DNA of 64,000 bases from Nyssa sinensis. Taxonomy: Eukaryota > Streptophyta > Magnoliopsida > Cornales > Nyssaceae. The translations under genes and the position numbers were made by a program. The notes under the pieces were generated by a model. It had not been told where the DNA came from. It was given only the letters and a program-made list of their open reading frames with translations, and searched no databases. Below, in pieces: positions 49,282 through 60,054 of the stretch. Position 1 is the first letter of the stretch. Each line of letters begins with the position of its first letter. The stretch is from positions 10,580,880 through 10,644,879 of the forward strand of contig CM018033.1 in the NCBI GenBank assembly GCA_008638375.1. Reading direction: 5' to 3'.

Positions 49282-51185
49282 CTGAGGCATTTGATTAAAA
49301 TAATAGCTAAATAAATATATAATAATATAAAATAAATAAATTTAATTTAATTTAGTAAATTATTCTCGATGTCCAAATAAAATAAAAAGGCAGTGTAACC
49401 CAACATTTTTGGACATTCCGGACTCATTGGCGGAGTCCATATTACAAGATTAAACCTCAAAAAATGTGAACAAAAAAATTGGGTTAATCTTAAAAATGTC
49501 CTAAAGGCCAAATGAAGATACCGAACGACCTCCAAAAATTACGAGAATACCCACCTTAAAGTTTTTTGACGTTCTGTACTCAACGGTTGAGTCCATTTTT
49601 TTAAATAAAATACCTAAAATACTTATGTAAAAAATTGGCCATTATTGGGACACCGTAAAGGTACATCGATGAGACCCAAAAAGGGGTAGATGAGTCCATA
49701 GACTTAAAAATATGACACACGAAACTAAAAGATCGTAATTTCATAAATGAAATCGAATTAAGTTTACGAATGACATCGAACTAAATAATGTTTCCTAGTT
49801 TATGGGGACATCAAAGGGAAGGAAAATGAAGTCTGATTTTCTCTTGGAGGGAGGAGGGACTGTTTCGAGGTAAGTAAACCCGAACTCTAACATGTGGTAA
49901 TTCCTAGCCATGTCACAGTTTTATTTCTTCGATGCTGCCAATTTGTATTCTATACATACTTAACATTGTTGATTTCCACAGTTTGATTCCTATTCTAACT
50001 TGTGGATTTGTTGAAAATTTGATTGCTAATATCCTAATGTGATTACTTGTTCATTTCTATACCTTGCTTGGATATTGAAAAATTGTTATGCTTTTCACTA
50101 TTGAGAATTTGTTATTCCACAAATATGTACATCGCTTGTGAAATTCTGATGATCATGATATTATTATGAATGCCTAGAGTTGTGATATGTCACAATGTCC
50201 ATCTAATTCATAGATGCTTTTGGACCTACGGGTCGATGATTGGGAATGATACCCAACACTTAGTCCATGGAGGACATGATATGTGATAAAGAGCTCTAGT
50301 GCTATTCCGGAGCCCGATAGTGGGGTGAGCCTAAATGAGTGCTTTTAGGGGTAGCTGGGCCCTATTTGTTGACAACATCTATTTTGTTAGTATCTCATAT
50401 CGTTTATTGAACATATTCTGATAATGCGCTCTTTGGGTATTGATACGCTTTGTGAGTGTATCTTTGGAGTATCTGATGATACACTATTTGGTTGATGATA
50501 TGCTTTGCATGCTTATCTTTGGACTTGAATTGCTATCTTGTGATTTGTAGCAACTGACTATTGTATAAGCCAATCCCTATTGTTGATTTGTTATTCTGTA
50601 AAGGATGTGCCTTTTGGACTTACGGGTCATTTCTATTGAGTCACATTTTGGTGATTTGCTATTATGACATTGTATCCCTTGTTTGCTATTGTGACATTAT
50701 GCCCTCGTTCATACCCTTTTATTTGGACGAACCCTGACCCATGGCAGTGAAAGGGAATTTACTTACTGAGCTAATGTAGCTCACTCCAGATATGTCATTT
50801 TTTCTTAGGGCAGAGTACCGCAGAGGGGCAACAGGGCATGCAATTCGAATAGATTAACCAATAGATTGCCCATTTGCAAGTAATAGTGGATGTTTTTGCT
50901 ATAATTGTAATAGATTAAGGGTAATGTAGTCTTAGTTCTCCCATGTGTCCATGTCTTAGGTGTATTTTTGTATTTGAGGATCTGTAAACTGATTGCTTAC
51001 TTCTATTTTGGCATGTATAACTAAACTTTGATGAGGATACTTAAGTAACTAATGTTATGACATGCAGTGTTATTTATTTAAGTGGAGTTTAAGATCTTTT
51101 AGCGGGAAACGGCTTGACGGCCGTTGCCCAGTTGCAAGCCTTAATTCGTACAAGATAGGATACGGGTCATGATAAGAATGGTGTC

Positions 51186-51564
51186 TATAATACCCAAAAA
51201 ATTTGAAATAAATAAAATGTCCCACTTTTGGGAATAAAATTTACATAATTTATGATAGTCAGAAATGGCATAAGAAAAGTAGGCCAGAATTCTGTGCTCT
51301 GTGCTCGGTGTAGAAAATGTGTGAATAAGACAACAACTAAATAAAATAACAATAAAAAAATAAAAAAAAAAAAAAGGAGCAGAAAGGAGGCTACAGCCGC
51401 CCCTCTCTCCTATAGGATTATATCTATTTAGATAAATATATATTATATAGATAAACACTTAAGAGAGAATCAGGAAAAAGTAGGAGGAAGGTTCTAGCTA
51501 CAAAAAGAAAAGTCTAGAGGCAACTGACAAGGGTGAAAAACACTCCAGCCTTCTAGACCATTCC

Positions 51565-51610
<46 letters not shown>

Positions 51611-53348
51611 CTAGTTAGCTTATAGGTTGCTACAAGCAAAGCCCACATATCAAACAATAATCAAAAGGAAAACTAAGGAACTGAGAGGGTTGTGTGAAGC
51701 TGTTACACAGTAAGAATTACTAACACAACAAGGAGCTAGAGAGAGAAAGTTGTAAAGAGGAAGTGGGTTTCAGCTGAACAGCATCAAGAGGTACGTAATT
51801 TGAAACTATTCTATTTGATGCTCCTTTTATGCATGCTTAGGAGATTAAATCACCAGAAAAGAAGCTCAAACCGTGGGTGAAACCCAACTGCCATGTTTGG
51901 ACCAGGAAAGGACCTTCCCATGGAAAACTAAAATACATAAAAAAAATATGAACTTTTGGGCATAAGAAATGATAGAAAACATCATAAGGAAGCCAAACCA
52001 ATTTAAATTAAACAAAATGGTCAAGAAATGACCATGTTTAGAGCGAAAAATAGCTTGGCCGAAAAAATGATTGGGTGGCTAAAAGGTGGGCTGTTTGCGG
52101 TCCAAATTGCTACCAAAAGGTTTCCTAGTGTCTTAGGGAAGGATTGGAGTAAAAACTAGAGGAAATTAGGCATAAAAATTTAGAGAAAAATCAAAAAGTT
52201 TGTCGCTACTCTGACGACCTGGCGCCAGAGAAAATGCCAGAAACCGGCACCGAAAAAGCGTGGAAGAAATGGGTCTGATATATGGATTGTTTGGTAACGC
52301 GGATGGAACCCTATGTCAAAGCCCGGATAGGGATATCCTAGCCCAGGAACCAGCTATCTGTTGTTTGGCTGGAAATTCTAAGAAAAAAATAGGGGAGCCA
52401 CAGCTCCCCAGGATTGAACCAGCCGACCTTGTCCACGCCCAAAACTTAAAACCAAGGCTTTGGACCACTGTGCCACTAAGGCACATGTGGTCTAAAAGTA
52501 GCTTAATAACTATATAAGATATAGTAAATGAATTAATTTAAATTTAAATAATTAAATTTAATTATAATACGTTACCTCGTTACCCAAATAAATTAAATAA
52601 ATAAGGCATTTTAACTATTTTGGACGTCTTGGACCCAATGGTGAGCTCCGTTTTACAAGACGGGGTCCTGAAGATGCATAACAAAGTAAAAAATTACCAA
52701 AATACCCCTAATACAGTACGAAGCCCAAATAAAGTCCAAATTGGACGAAATTAATACTAATAGAAGCCCAAATAATTGTGAACTCGTATATGTGCCTAAA
52801 TAATAATTCGAGGTCAAAATGTCATAAAATATGGAATAACCAAAATACCTCTAAGTACAGAAAATATATAGTAAAGGCTGAATGAAGGCCAATCTGATAT
52901 AATTAACTGTCATAAGTATAATGATATAAATTAAGGGGTTAAATAAGATTCCGAAACAATCAGAGTATAAAATAGAAAAATGGTCGATGTGTCCCGATGA
53001 TCAAAAACAGATATCAAATAAAGTCCAAAAGACTTAGAAATTGATATATAAGACATATGGAATATTCTAAAGACCACGATAGGGTTCGAGGCAAGAATGA
53101 CAAAATTATCATTTTGCCCCTAAGGTTAATATACATGATTAATTGATAACGAATGAAGTCCAAATGAATTACATTATAAGTCTGAACGCTACTAAGCCTA
53201 CTTAAGGAATGTAATAAACTTAGTTGAAACCCAATGAGTGGGTAATAGGTCAATGGACTTTCTTAGGTGATCTGATAGACTCCTAAGATGATGAATAAGT
53301 CATGAATGGATGAATTTTGGTCTGTTTATGATTGATGATGATTGATGC
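51186..53348 (+). mobile_element. Truncated LTR of the 10,329-14,307 family
   Basis: Starts TATAATACCCAAAAAATTTG (TG decayed to TA). Long blocks are the reverse complement of 10,329-14,307, for example GAAACCCAATGAGTGGGTAATAGG (53,222; partner near 11,680). It stops at 53,348, where the right-hand Tat element begins. The missing 1.2 kb of the LTR should therefore lie beyond the right side of that element, outside the window. An AT microsatellite occupies 51,571-51,606. Confidence 0.75.
52411..52475 (-). repeat. tRNA-like module (antisense to LTR)
   Basis: Minus strand TGGCACAGTGG (52,465-52,475) then GGTTCAATCC (52,411-52,420). The 10,329-14,307 copy of this LTR family has no such module at the matching place, suggesting gain by insertion or loss. 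Confidence 0.55.
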
Positions 53349-53932
53349 TGCACTTTTTGGCTGTAGCTAACTTTGATCTTCCGCGACCTGAAGAACACTC
53401 AAAAAGACGATCAGAGGACCATCGGATTGGCTCCGGCGGTAGCCGCTTCCGATGCTTAAGTTAATAAATTGAATTGAAAAGATCGTAATGTAAGCCAAAG
53501 AATGAGCATGAAAAATAAGGCGTACCTCTAGGGTTTAATATATAGATGGTGGATTCTTAAGTCGATTAGGATTTAGAGCCATGAAAGTAGGGATTTGATC
53601 ATCGGAGATAGTAGTTTCCATGTTGGACATTGTATCAAAATAGAAAAAACCATGTGTGGCAGTTTCCTTGTAGAAGACTGTTTCCTTATTCCTTGCTCGG
53701 CAAATATTAAGGCGGTGATGAGCTCTACAGTAGCGGAGAGTGTTCTAGGAGGTCCGTGCTCAGACCTGTAGGCTCCGTAAGAATGTAGCTTTAGTTCTGT
53801 AGGCTTGTGCTCGGCCCTTTAAGTTTTGTAGGTCTGTTCTGAATGCTCGGCATGCTTTGGATGACCGAGCCCCTAATTGATCTGAAGACACACATGTCGT
53901 ATGAGGATTGGTCTGTCGTTTGTGGTATATCA
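53349..53932 (-). mobile_element. 3' LTR of the Tat element, 584 bp
   Basis: Minus-strand start TGATATACCACAAACG (53,932) and end CAGCCAAAAAGTGCA (53,349). It holds a TATA-like CTATATATTAAACCC (about 53,535-53,548 plus) and, near the end, CTTAAGCATCGGAAGCGGCT and CCGATGGTCCTCTGATCGTC, a pattern typical of Tat LTRs. Before it lies a purine-rich stretch (CTTAGGGGGAGGAG on the minus strand) that would be the polypurine tract. Confidence 0.65.
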
Positions 53933-53950
53933 GCTACTCCTCCCCCTAAG

Positions 53951-56698
53951 TGTCACGCCCCGAATTTCCACGAACCCGTGGAGCGACTGAATGAAAGAAA
54001 AGGAATAAATAAATGACAATGAATTAAATTTAAATTAAATCTCCCGCATTATTCCTAAAATTTTTCCTACAATATTAAAATTAAATGCTTGTCCCCCTAT
54101 TAGCCCAAAGTTGGCGCTAGTGGATGGCCAAACATGGCCTTGAAATCTATGCCTAAAAAGTGTCCCATAAATTGCCCCAACTTGGCTTTATATAATGACC
54201 TAAAATGGTCTCAAATGAACTCAAAAGTTTGGGTCAAACTCATGATTTAATGGCCTCAAAATGCCCTTGGAAAATAGTTCATAACATGGCCAAGACATGG
54301 TCAAAACAATGGCTGCCCATGGGTTGGACAGCAGGTGGCAGCAGGCAAGACAACAGTGGGCGCGCGCGTATGGGCAGCAGTGGGCGCGCGCGTGGGCAGC
54401 AGCACGCGCGCGGCAAGCGCGCGGCGTGGGGCGCTGGGCGCACGGCGCGCAGGCACGCGCGCGCGAGGGGTGCGCGGGCTGCGGCTGGTTCCTGCACTGT
54501 TCACGACACTGTAGCACAGAGAGTAGTTTCTGATATTTTTCAAGTTACTGTTCATGGCTGCAACCAATTTTTCCCTTTTTGAATTTTTTTTTCCAAGTCC
54601 TTTAAGCCCTCTTTTCTTCCCATTTTTATTCCCCTTGTTCAAGGTTCCTAAACCCCCATTTTGACATTTTTTTCACTCCTTTTAAAAAGTCATTTACATA
54701 CCTATTTCCCACTTTGATTCTACCAAAAATTCGACATAGTCTCCTTTGTTTTTCCCAAGTATTTTCATCACCTAATAATCACAACATATGTGGGTATAAT
54801 CGCATCAAAATCCATCAACTTTTAAACATGTATCCACTATTTTCTAACACTTCCATTTAATGCATATTTAACTCCCGAATATCAAGTAACCTCTAGTATA
54901 CATTTAAATCAAACATCATACATTCCTTACAAAAATGGCCCTAGGCCTCATGTTTACAAGTTGTTCAAATAAGAAACAAAATAAAATGGGTTTATGCCCT
55001 TACATTCAAAACACGCCTCAAGGGCCAAATCTTCTACAAAAATCCATTTTCTTCCTTTTTCTTCAACACTCAAGGAAGTCTCAAACAGCTGGTGCCTCAT
55101 CTGAAATATATTGCCCACGAATGGGTCAGCTCAACTGCTGGTATGATAACTCACTAATACTAGCAACAAACTTAGGACGTGGCATGTGCAAGTGTACATT
55201 TTCAAACTATAATTTCCCATCCCGTTGTTCATTGCAATGCAAATACACTATGCATGACTCACACATGCAAACTCTATGCCACACATGTCTCGCTTCACGG
55301 TTCTTCCCCGTTGGCATGCAAGTACCAATATATGTCTCGCTTTACGATCCGGACCTCGATGGCGTGCGAGTACCAATGGCCAATTTTGGGTTTTTCACCA
55401 CAGGATCTACACCCTCATAATATCCAGCACCGCGTGCTGACCCACACCATGTTTCCAAGGAATCACTTTATGCCAAGATGCCATGATTTCATCATGCAAG
55501 TTCAATGTGACAAATGATCAAACACATGGTGTGCATTTTCAAGTCATGCATTAAACCCCACACAATTCATAACTTTAAGTTCCCATAAATGGCTTCACAT
55601 GACATAGGTCATAACCCCACACCTTAACACATTTCTCAAGCCACAATATCACAATTTCACCAACCACAAAGAATTTCACAAAGTCACTAACATCCCATAA
55701 AAGACTAATATATTACACAACCAATTCCCTTCCAAGATATCAACTAAATATCACATAAATACACATCAAATATAACAATCAAATACAAGGACAAGATAAT
55801 TCATCCTCATGGCGACAAAACATCAAATAAACCAAAGAATACATAAAGCCCCAAATTACTAACTCTAAGTCCTTCAAAGTAACACCTCTTAAATAATTTC
55901 CTAACATGAAATAAACATTTAAACCAGTTAATCAACATGTAACAAGGTAGGAAAACTAAATCTATTCCTAGCTTAGCAAGAAATCATACCTAAAATCAGT
56001 TTTTTAACGAACTGTAGAAGCTGTATTTTCTGAATAGCCAAACTGTTCAGTAAGGATATATTACTCATGGAGACAAACAACTTTCCAGAAGAAAGTTTGG
56101 CCAAAATCCCGCTCGAAATATGTGTTTCGGCAGCTTGAATTCTTGAATTTCTAGGGCTTTTCTCACTCTCTCTCTATAAGAACGTGAATTCTGTAATTGC
56201 AGACCCAATTTATGATAAAAATGGTCTAAGGGGGCTGTATTTATAGTGGTGGACAAAGGGGCTAAGGGCAAATGACCATTTTGCCCTCAATGAGCCTGAA
56301 ACCTCGTTACTCTACAACACATTCCTAAACGCTTCAATTCAAAATTTTGTTTTAACCAATATTCATAAAATTATTTTAAAGAAAAACTCTTAGAATAAAA
56401 TATTTTCATTTGAGGTCGTTTTAGGCCCTTCCACCTGGGCCACCCGAACGCCCTTTTTGTCCAATTTTGAAATGGTTTCCGTTTTAGCTAAAATTTTAAC
56501 AGTAGCTACCTCACAATATTCTAAGCATATTTATATTCTATGACACACTTCAAATATTCCTTTAAACATGTCAAATGGTGAACTGACGCATTTAGATGCT
56601 TTACCAGCAAAACCGGGCTTGACCGACAAAACCGTGTATGCCAAATATCCTACCAGCAAAACTGAAAAATTTTCCCGCATTTTTTTCAGATCTCTACA
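53951..56698 (-). mobile_element. Solo LTR, about 2.75 kb, 5-bp target duplication CTAAG
   Basis: Plus-strand ends are TGTCACGCCCCGAATTTC (53,951) and CAGATCTCTACA (56,698). CTAAG is duplicated exactly at 53,946-53,950 and 56,699-56,703. TATA box on minus at plus 56,238-56,245. Third member of the 2.75-kb family. It sits at the polypurine tract of the Tat element, 18 bp from that element's 3' LTR. A GC-rich block lies at 54,340-54,500. No gag or pol. Confidence 0.92.
54340..54500. repeat. CpG-dense GCGC block within the LTR
   Basis: Runs such as GGGCGCGCGCGT and GCACGCGCGCG give a sharp GC island of about 160 bp in an AT-rich LTR. The sister LTRs have shorter, different GC-rich blocks at the matching place. 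ORFs on both strands here reflect composition, not genes. Confidence 0.8.
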
Positions 56699-56703
56699 CT
56701 AAG

Positions 56704-56871
56704 CCTTAGTTAGAGCTTTAGTTCGTCACTTAGGCTATAGGCTCAAGAAGATTAAGCGTTCCATCTTTTTATCTTATAAGATGCACGGTTCATCACATCA
56801 TTTATTACGCACCCTTCGTTTGGGGCTTTCGAGGCCACTCTTTTCCCAAACCATTATGACGGTTTGGATGG
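56704..56871. other. 3' untranslated part of the Tat element
   Basis: No recognisable motif. In the plus direction it precedes the antisense ORF; a frame LRTLRLGLSRPLFSQT is open nearby, so the protein may begin further upstream with a frameshift or intron. Confidence 0.35.
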
Positions 56872-57534
56872 ATGACTCTTTGTCTTCAAGGATCAATATA
56901 TAGGGGAGAAGAGGAGGAGCTTACACGCCCATTCTTCTTATTGCCTGTTTTCATGATGTTTCCCTATCAAGGGGAATTGAATTGCTATAGAAGTTTCTGT
57001 CATCCGGAGGTGATTGACAATTCTCAGCCTGAGTTGGGTGTGATCAAACTGTGGCTAAGGGTAGCCCACCCTTTTACCTTGGTTCCTATGGAAAGACTCA
57101 AGGAGACGAAGATCTCTTCGTCCATCCTAGCATCCGATAGGGATTTCCCCTCATGGAGGAGGGCCCTCCTTGATTCAATCAAGGCTTGGAGCGTTGATAA
57201 TGAAGATGATGGGGAAATACCCCCTCCCCTTCTTCCTTGGACAGAGACTCTTGCACAAGCCGGCCAAGGTGCCATACTGAATTTGAGGAGAATGAAGGCG
57301 AAGAATGAAGGTTGTCGTGATACCTAGGAGTCATCCTTTTGCATTGGTGCCAAGGCAGGCGGTGATGCAGATTGGGGTTCAGGGCTCATTCCTTTCAAAT
57401 GGGAGCCGGTAACTGCGGTAATGGTGTCTTGGGACCCTGGACTTTTGTCTTTAGAGGAGCTAGAGGAAGAAGGCCATGATGGCATAAAACCTAAATACGC
57501 CTTGTCCGAAGTTATTGTAGCTTTAGACTTGTAG
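56872..57534 (+). pseudogene. Antisense additional ORF of the Tat element, one internal stop
   Basis: An ORF opposite in direction to gag-pol runs from ATG 56,872 to TAG 57,327 (151 residues). It then continues in the same frame for another 68 codons to TAG 57,534, giving 220 codons with a single internal stop at 57,325-57,327. It includes MFPYQGELNCYRSFCHPEV, ASDRDFPSWRRALLDSIKAW and a C-terminal EELEEEGHDGIKPKYALSEV. An AATAAA follows 53 bp after the second stop. Tat-lineage elements are known to carry such antisense ORFs between pol and the 3' LTR; some resemble plant proteins. I cannot name a domain. The N-terminus may lie upstream in another frame. Confidence 0.6.
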
Positions 57535-57586
57535 TTTGTCTCTCTGTTGATTTATTCGTTCTGATGTAACTTTTTCATGGATTATC

Positions 57587-57592
57587 AATAAA
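57587..57592 (+). terminator. Poly(A) signal for the antisense ORF
   Basis: AATAAA in the context TTATCAATAAAACTGAG, downstream of the antisense ORF and on its strand. In the gag-pol direction this is TTTATT and has no role. Confidence 0.5.
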
Positions 57593-57984
57593 ACTGAGTT
57601 CCTTTCTTTTTCGATAAACTGTGTTCCTCCCGAGCTAGCACATTTTTCAAAGCACTGTTGCCAACTACTTTCTGTCAATGGTTCCATTTGCATAGATAGA
57701 TTTCATAGTATCTATGCCTTCTCCAACTGAAATACTTTGTGAATTCTACGAGCTAAGTTGTCTCGGCGATATGTTAAGTTACGGCTGCACTATAGCGCAG
57801 GAATTTGTCTTTGACAATATCCGAGTTCTTCGTTTTCTTGTTCGGACCAGCTCTGTAGGGTAGTCTATCGAATATAGTAACCTGCAATAATTTGAGTAAA
57901 TGTAGTAATAATTATGCTTGCCGAGCCCAGAGACTTGTGCAAATAATTGGATTGAGAATACAATTGAGCAAATCAGCCTCTTTG

Positions 57985-58200
57985 TTTTGGACCAGACTAG
58001 AAGTCTGTACATTTTGATGGACCAGACCATGAGGTCTGTATATTTAGTGGACCAGACTAGAAGTCTGTACATTTGATGGACCTAGACCATGAGGTCTGTA
58101 CATTTGATGGACCAAACTACAAGTCTATACATTTGATGGACTAGACCGTGAGGTCTGTACATTTGGTGGACCAGACCGTGAGGTCTGTACATTTGATGGA
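57985..58200. repeat. 31-bp minisatellite with internal palindrome, about 7 copies
   Basis: Units read GGACCAGACCATGAGGTCTG then TACATTTGAT. Each holds the inverted pair AGACC...GGTCT, so each could fold into a short hairpin. Copies alternate between AGACCATGAGGTCT and AGACTAGAAGTCT forms. It lies between integrase and the antisense ORF, a usual place for tandem repeats in Tat elements. Confidence 0.88.
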
Positions 58201-58235
58201 AATACTTCAAAGAGTCTTTCAAAGAAAAAATTTCT

Positions 58236-59300
58236 TTATTGATAATACTTCCGCAAATGTTCTATGTTCCAAGGTCTGGGAACAGGTTTCTTGTTAATGC
58301 CTTCTAGCCAGTAAGTGGTAGGCCTAAAAATTCTTGTCACTCTATAGGGGCCTTCCCAATTGGGTGATAATTTTCCCATTGCCGGATCCTTGGTGTTTGG
58401 AAAAACCCTTCTTAGAACGAGGTCTCCAACTTGAAAGCTGACAAGCTTGAGCCCCAATTTAGAGTTGTTTGCCATCCTTTGCTGGTACGCTTCCATCCTG
58501 ATCCTAGCTTGATCCCTCTTTTCCTCAAGTAAGTCTAAATTTTTTGCCAACTGCTGATGATTGGACTTCTAGTTGAAAGCTTCAGTCCTCAGGGTTAGCA
58601 TACCGATCTCTATTAGAATAACGGCCTCGGTTCCTTAAGCGAGTGAAAAGGGAGTTTCGGAGGTTGGAGTTCTTCTAGTTGTTCTATAAGCCCAGAGCAC
58701 ACCAGGGAGTTCTTCGACCCATCTTCCCTTGGCTTCTTCCAACCTCTTCTTAAGGGCATCAAGGATTGTCCGATTAGTGACTTCTGCTTGCCCATTAGCT
58801 TGGGGATGACCAGGAGAGGAGAAATGCTGACTGATACCCAAATCTTGGCAGAGCTTCTTGAAGGCTTTGCCCAGTAAATTATGTATCATTGTCTGAGATG
58901 ATTACACGTAGTATGCCGAACCTGCAGACAATGCTTTTCCAGACGAAGCTCTTGACTTCCTTCTCAATAATGCGTGTTAGAGGCTCTACTTCTGCCCATT
59001 TGGAGAAATAGTCAATGGCTACCAGAAGATATTTCCTGTTCGGTGTGGCCTTAGGTAATGGGCCTATGATATCCATTCCCCACTGAACAAAGGGCCATGG
59101 GCTGGCAATAGGAATGAGCTCGTGGTGGGGTTGGTGTTGGTAGGGGGCAAACTTTTGGCATTTGTCACACTTTCAGACGTACTCTTAAGCCTGCTTCAAC
59201 ATACCAAGCCAGTAGTAGCCTTGTGTTAGAGTTCTGTGGGCTATGCTTCTGCCCCCTATTATGATTTTCAGCAGATTCCCTCGTGTATTTCTGCCTAGGA
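58236..59300 (-). pseudogene. Integrase domain (Tat element)
   Basis: Minus-strand order: an HHCC zinc-finger region ending KCDKCQ (about 59,160-59,290, with in-frame stops); a catalytic core with MDIIGPLPKAT and AIDYFSKWAEVEP (59,076 onward, first Asp); a SDNDT segment (second Asp, about 58,885); HPQANGQAEVTNRT (catalytic Glu, about 58,780-58,820); and a C-terminal GPY/F-type module (NWEGPYRV, about 58,340) ending at 58,236. Integrase would join element DNA to the host chromosome. A frameshift after SDNDT and another near 58,620 break the frame. All three acidic residues are still present. Confidence 0.85.
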
Positions 59301-59505
59301 CATACTGGGATTCTTTTGGAGCAAGACACCTCAACAGAGGTTGAGAATATAACCTTCTATAAAGCTTGCCGTTCAGGATCAGATACCGAGCCGCCTTAAT
59401 TCGGATTCATCTGGCTTTGTTCTTGTCCTCAAAGAGGAGTCCTCCTTCTAAGTACTAGAAGATGGGGGTCATCTAGTTTTGAGGCTGTTCAGTAACTTGG
59501 GCGAC

Positions 59506-60054
59506 TTAGACTTCCTCAATGCTTGGTTTTGGCTGATGGGAGATTTTTATCATAGAATCACCCCCTGAGTCTAGGCGAGATGCCATGTTTGCCAAAGCAT
59601 CAGCTCTGCAGTTCTGGCCTTTTTCTATTTTCTGGATGGAGAATGTTTGGAAAGATTGTTTTAATGAGTTGACGAGTTCTGAATATAGAAACATCCGGTC
59701 ATCTTTAGCGACAAATTCTCCCAAAACTTAGGCTTACCACTAGTTGGGAATCAGAGAAAACTTTGAGGTTCTGAGCCTCGCATTCCAAAGCTAGGCTTCA
59801 TTCCCTAAGACAAGGGCTTCGTATTCTGCTTTATTGTTGGAGGCTCTGAACCCTAGGCTAACTACCTTCTTTGCTACGAGCCCATTAGGAGATTGTAATA
59901 CCAGGCCCACACCAAAACCATGGTCAGTAAAAGATCCATCAGTATAAAGCTGCCATGTTTCTGAGTTTTCAAAGAGCTGGACCTTGTCCTGTAGTGCTGG
60001 GGTGAATTCAGGCAACAAAATCGGACCAAGGCTTGACCTTTGACAGAGATTCAT
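59506..60054 (-). pseudogene. Second (archaeal-type) RNase H domain
   Basis: WQLYTDGSFTDHGFGVGLVL (about 59,890-59,950) and ASNNKAEYEALVLG (about 59,800-59,840) are the first Asp and Glu motifs of an archaeal-type RNase H. After a frameshift, CRADALANMASRL (about 59,570-59,610) supplies the later Asp. This extra RNase H between the usual one and integrase is a hallmark of the Tat lineage. It may help remove the RNA template. Broken by a frame change around 59,730-59,790. Confidence 0.8.

Larger units (their letters stand above)
47440..51174 (+). mobile_element. Plus-oriented LTR, about 3.7 kb, same family as 26,840-30,962
   Basis: Starts TGTAATATCCCGACCCAATTAGG-like and ends TACGGGTCATGATA, a G-to-A decayed version of GGGTCGTGACA. 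AT/GT runs and a GAGAGAGA leader (48,077-48,220) read plus. It contains two antisense tRNA-like modules and GGACGGCGTCGTTTAGGG (49,032-49,050). Flanks GATAC and AGAAT do not match, so a simple solo insertion is not shown. Only 11 bp separates it from the next LTR, head to tail. Confidence 0.65.

Noticed and set aside
54205..54642. Overlapping ORFs on both strands (up to 125 residues)
   Set aside because: Explained by the GC-rich block, which suppresses stop codons; Ala/Arg-rich on both strands.
57985..58200. CRISPR-like array
   Set aside because: Spacing is a simple tandem minisatellite without unique spacers, in a plant retrotransposon.
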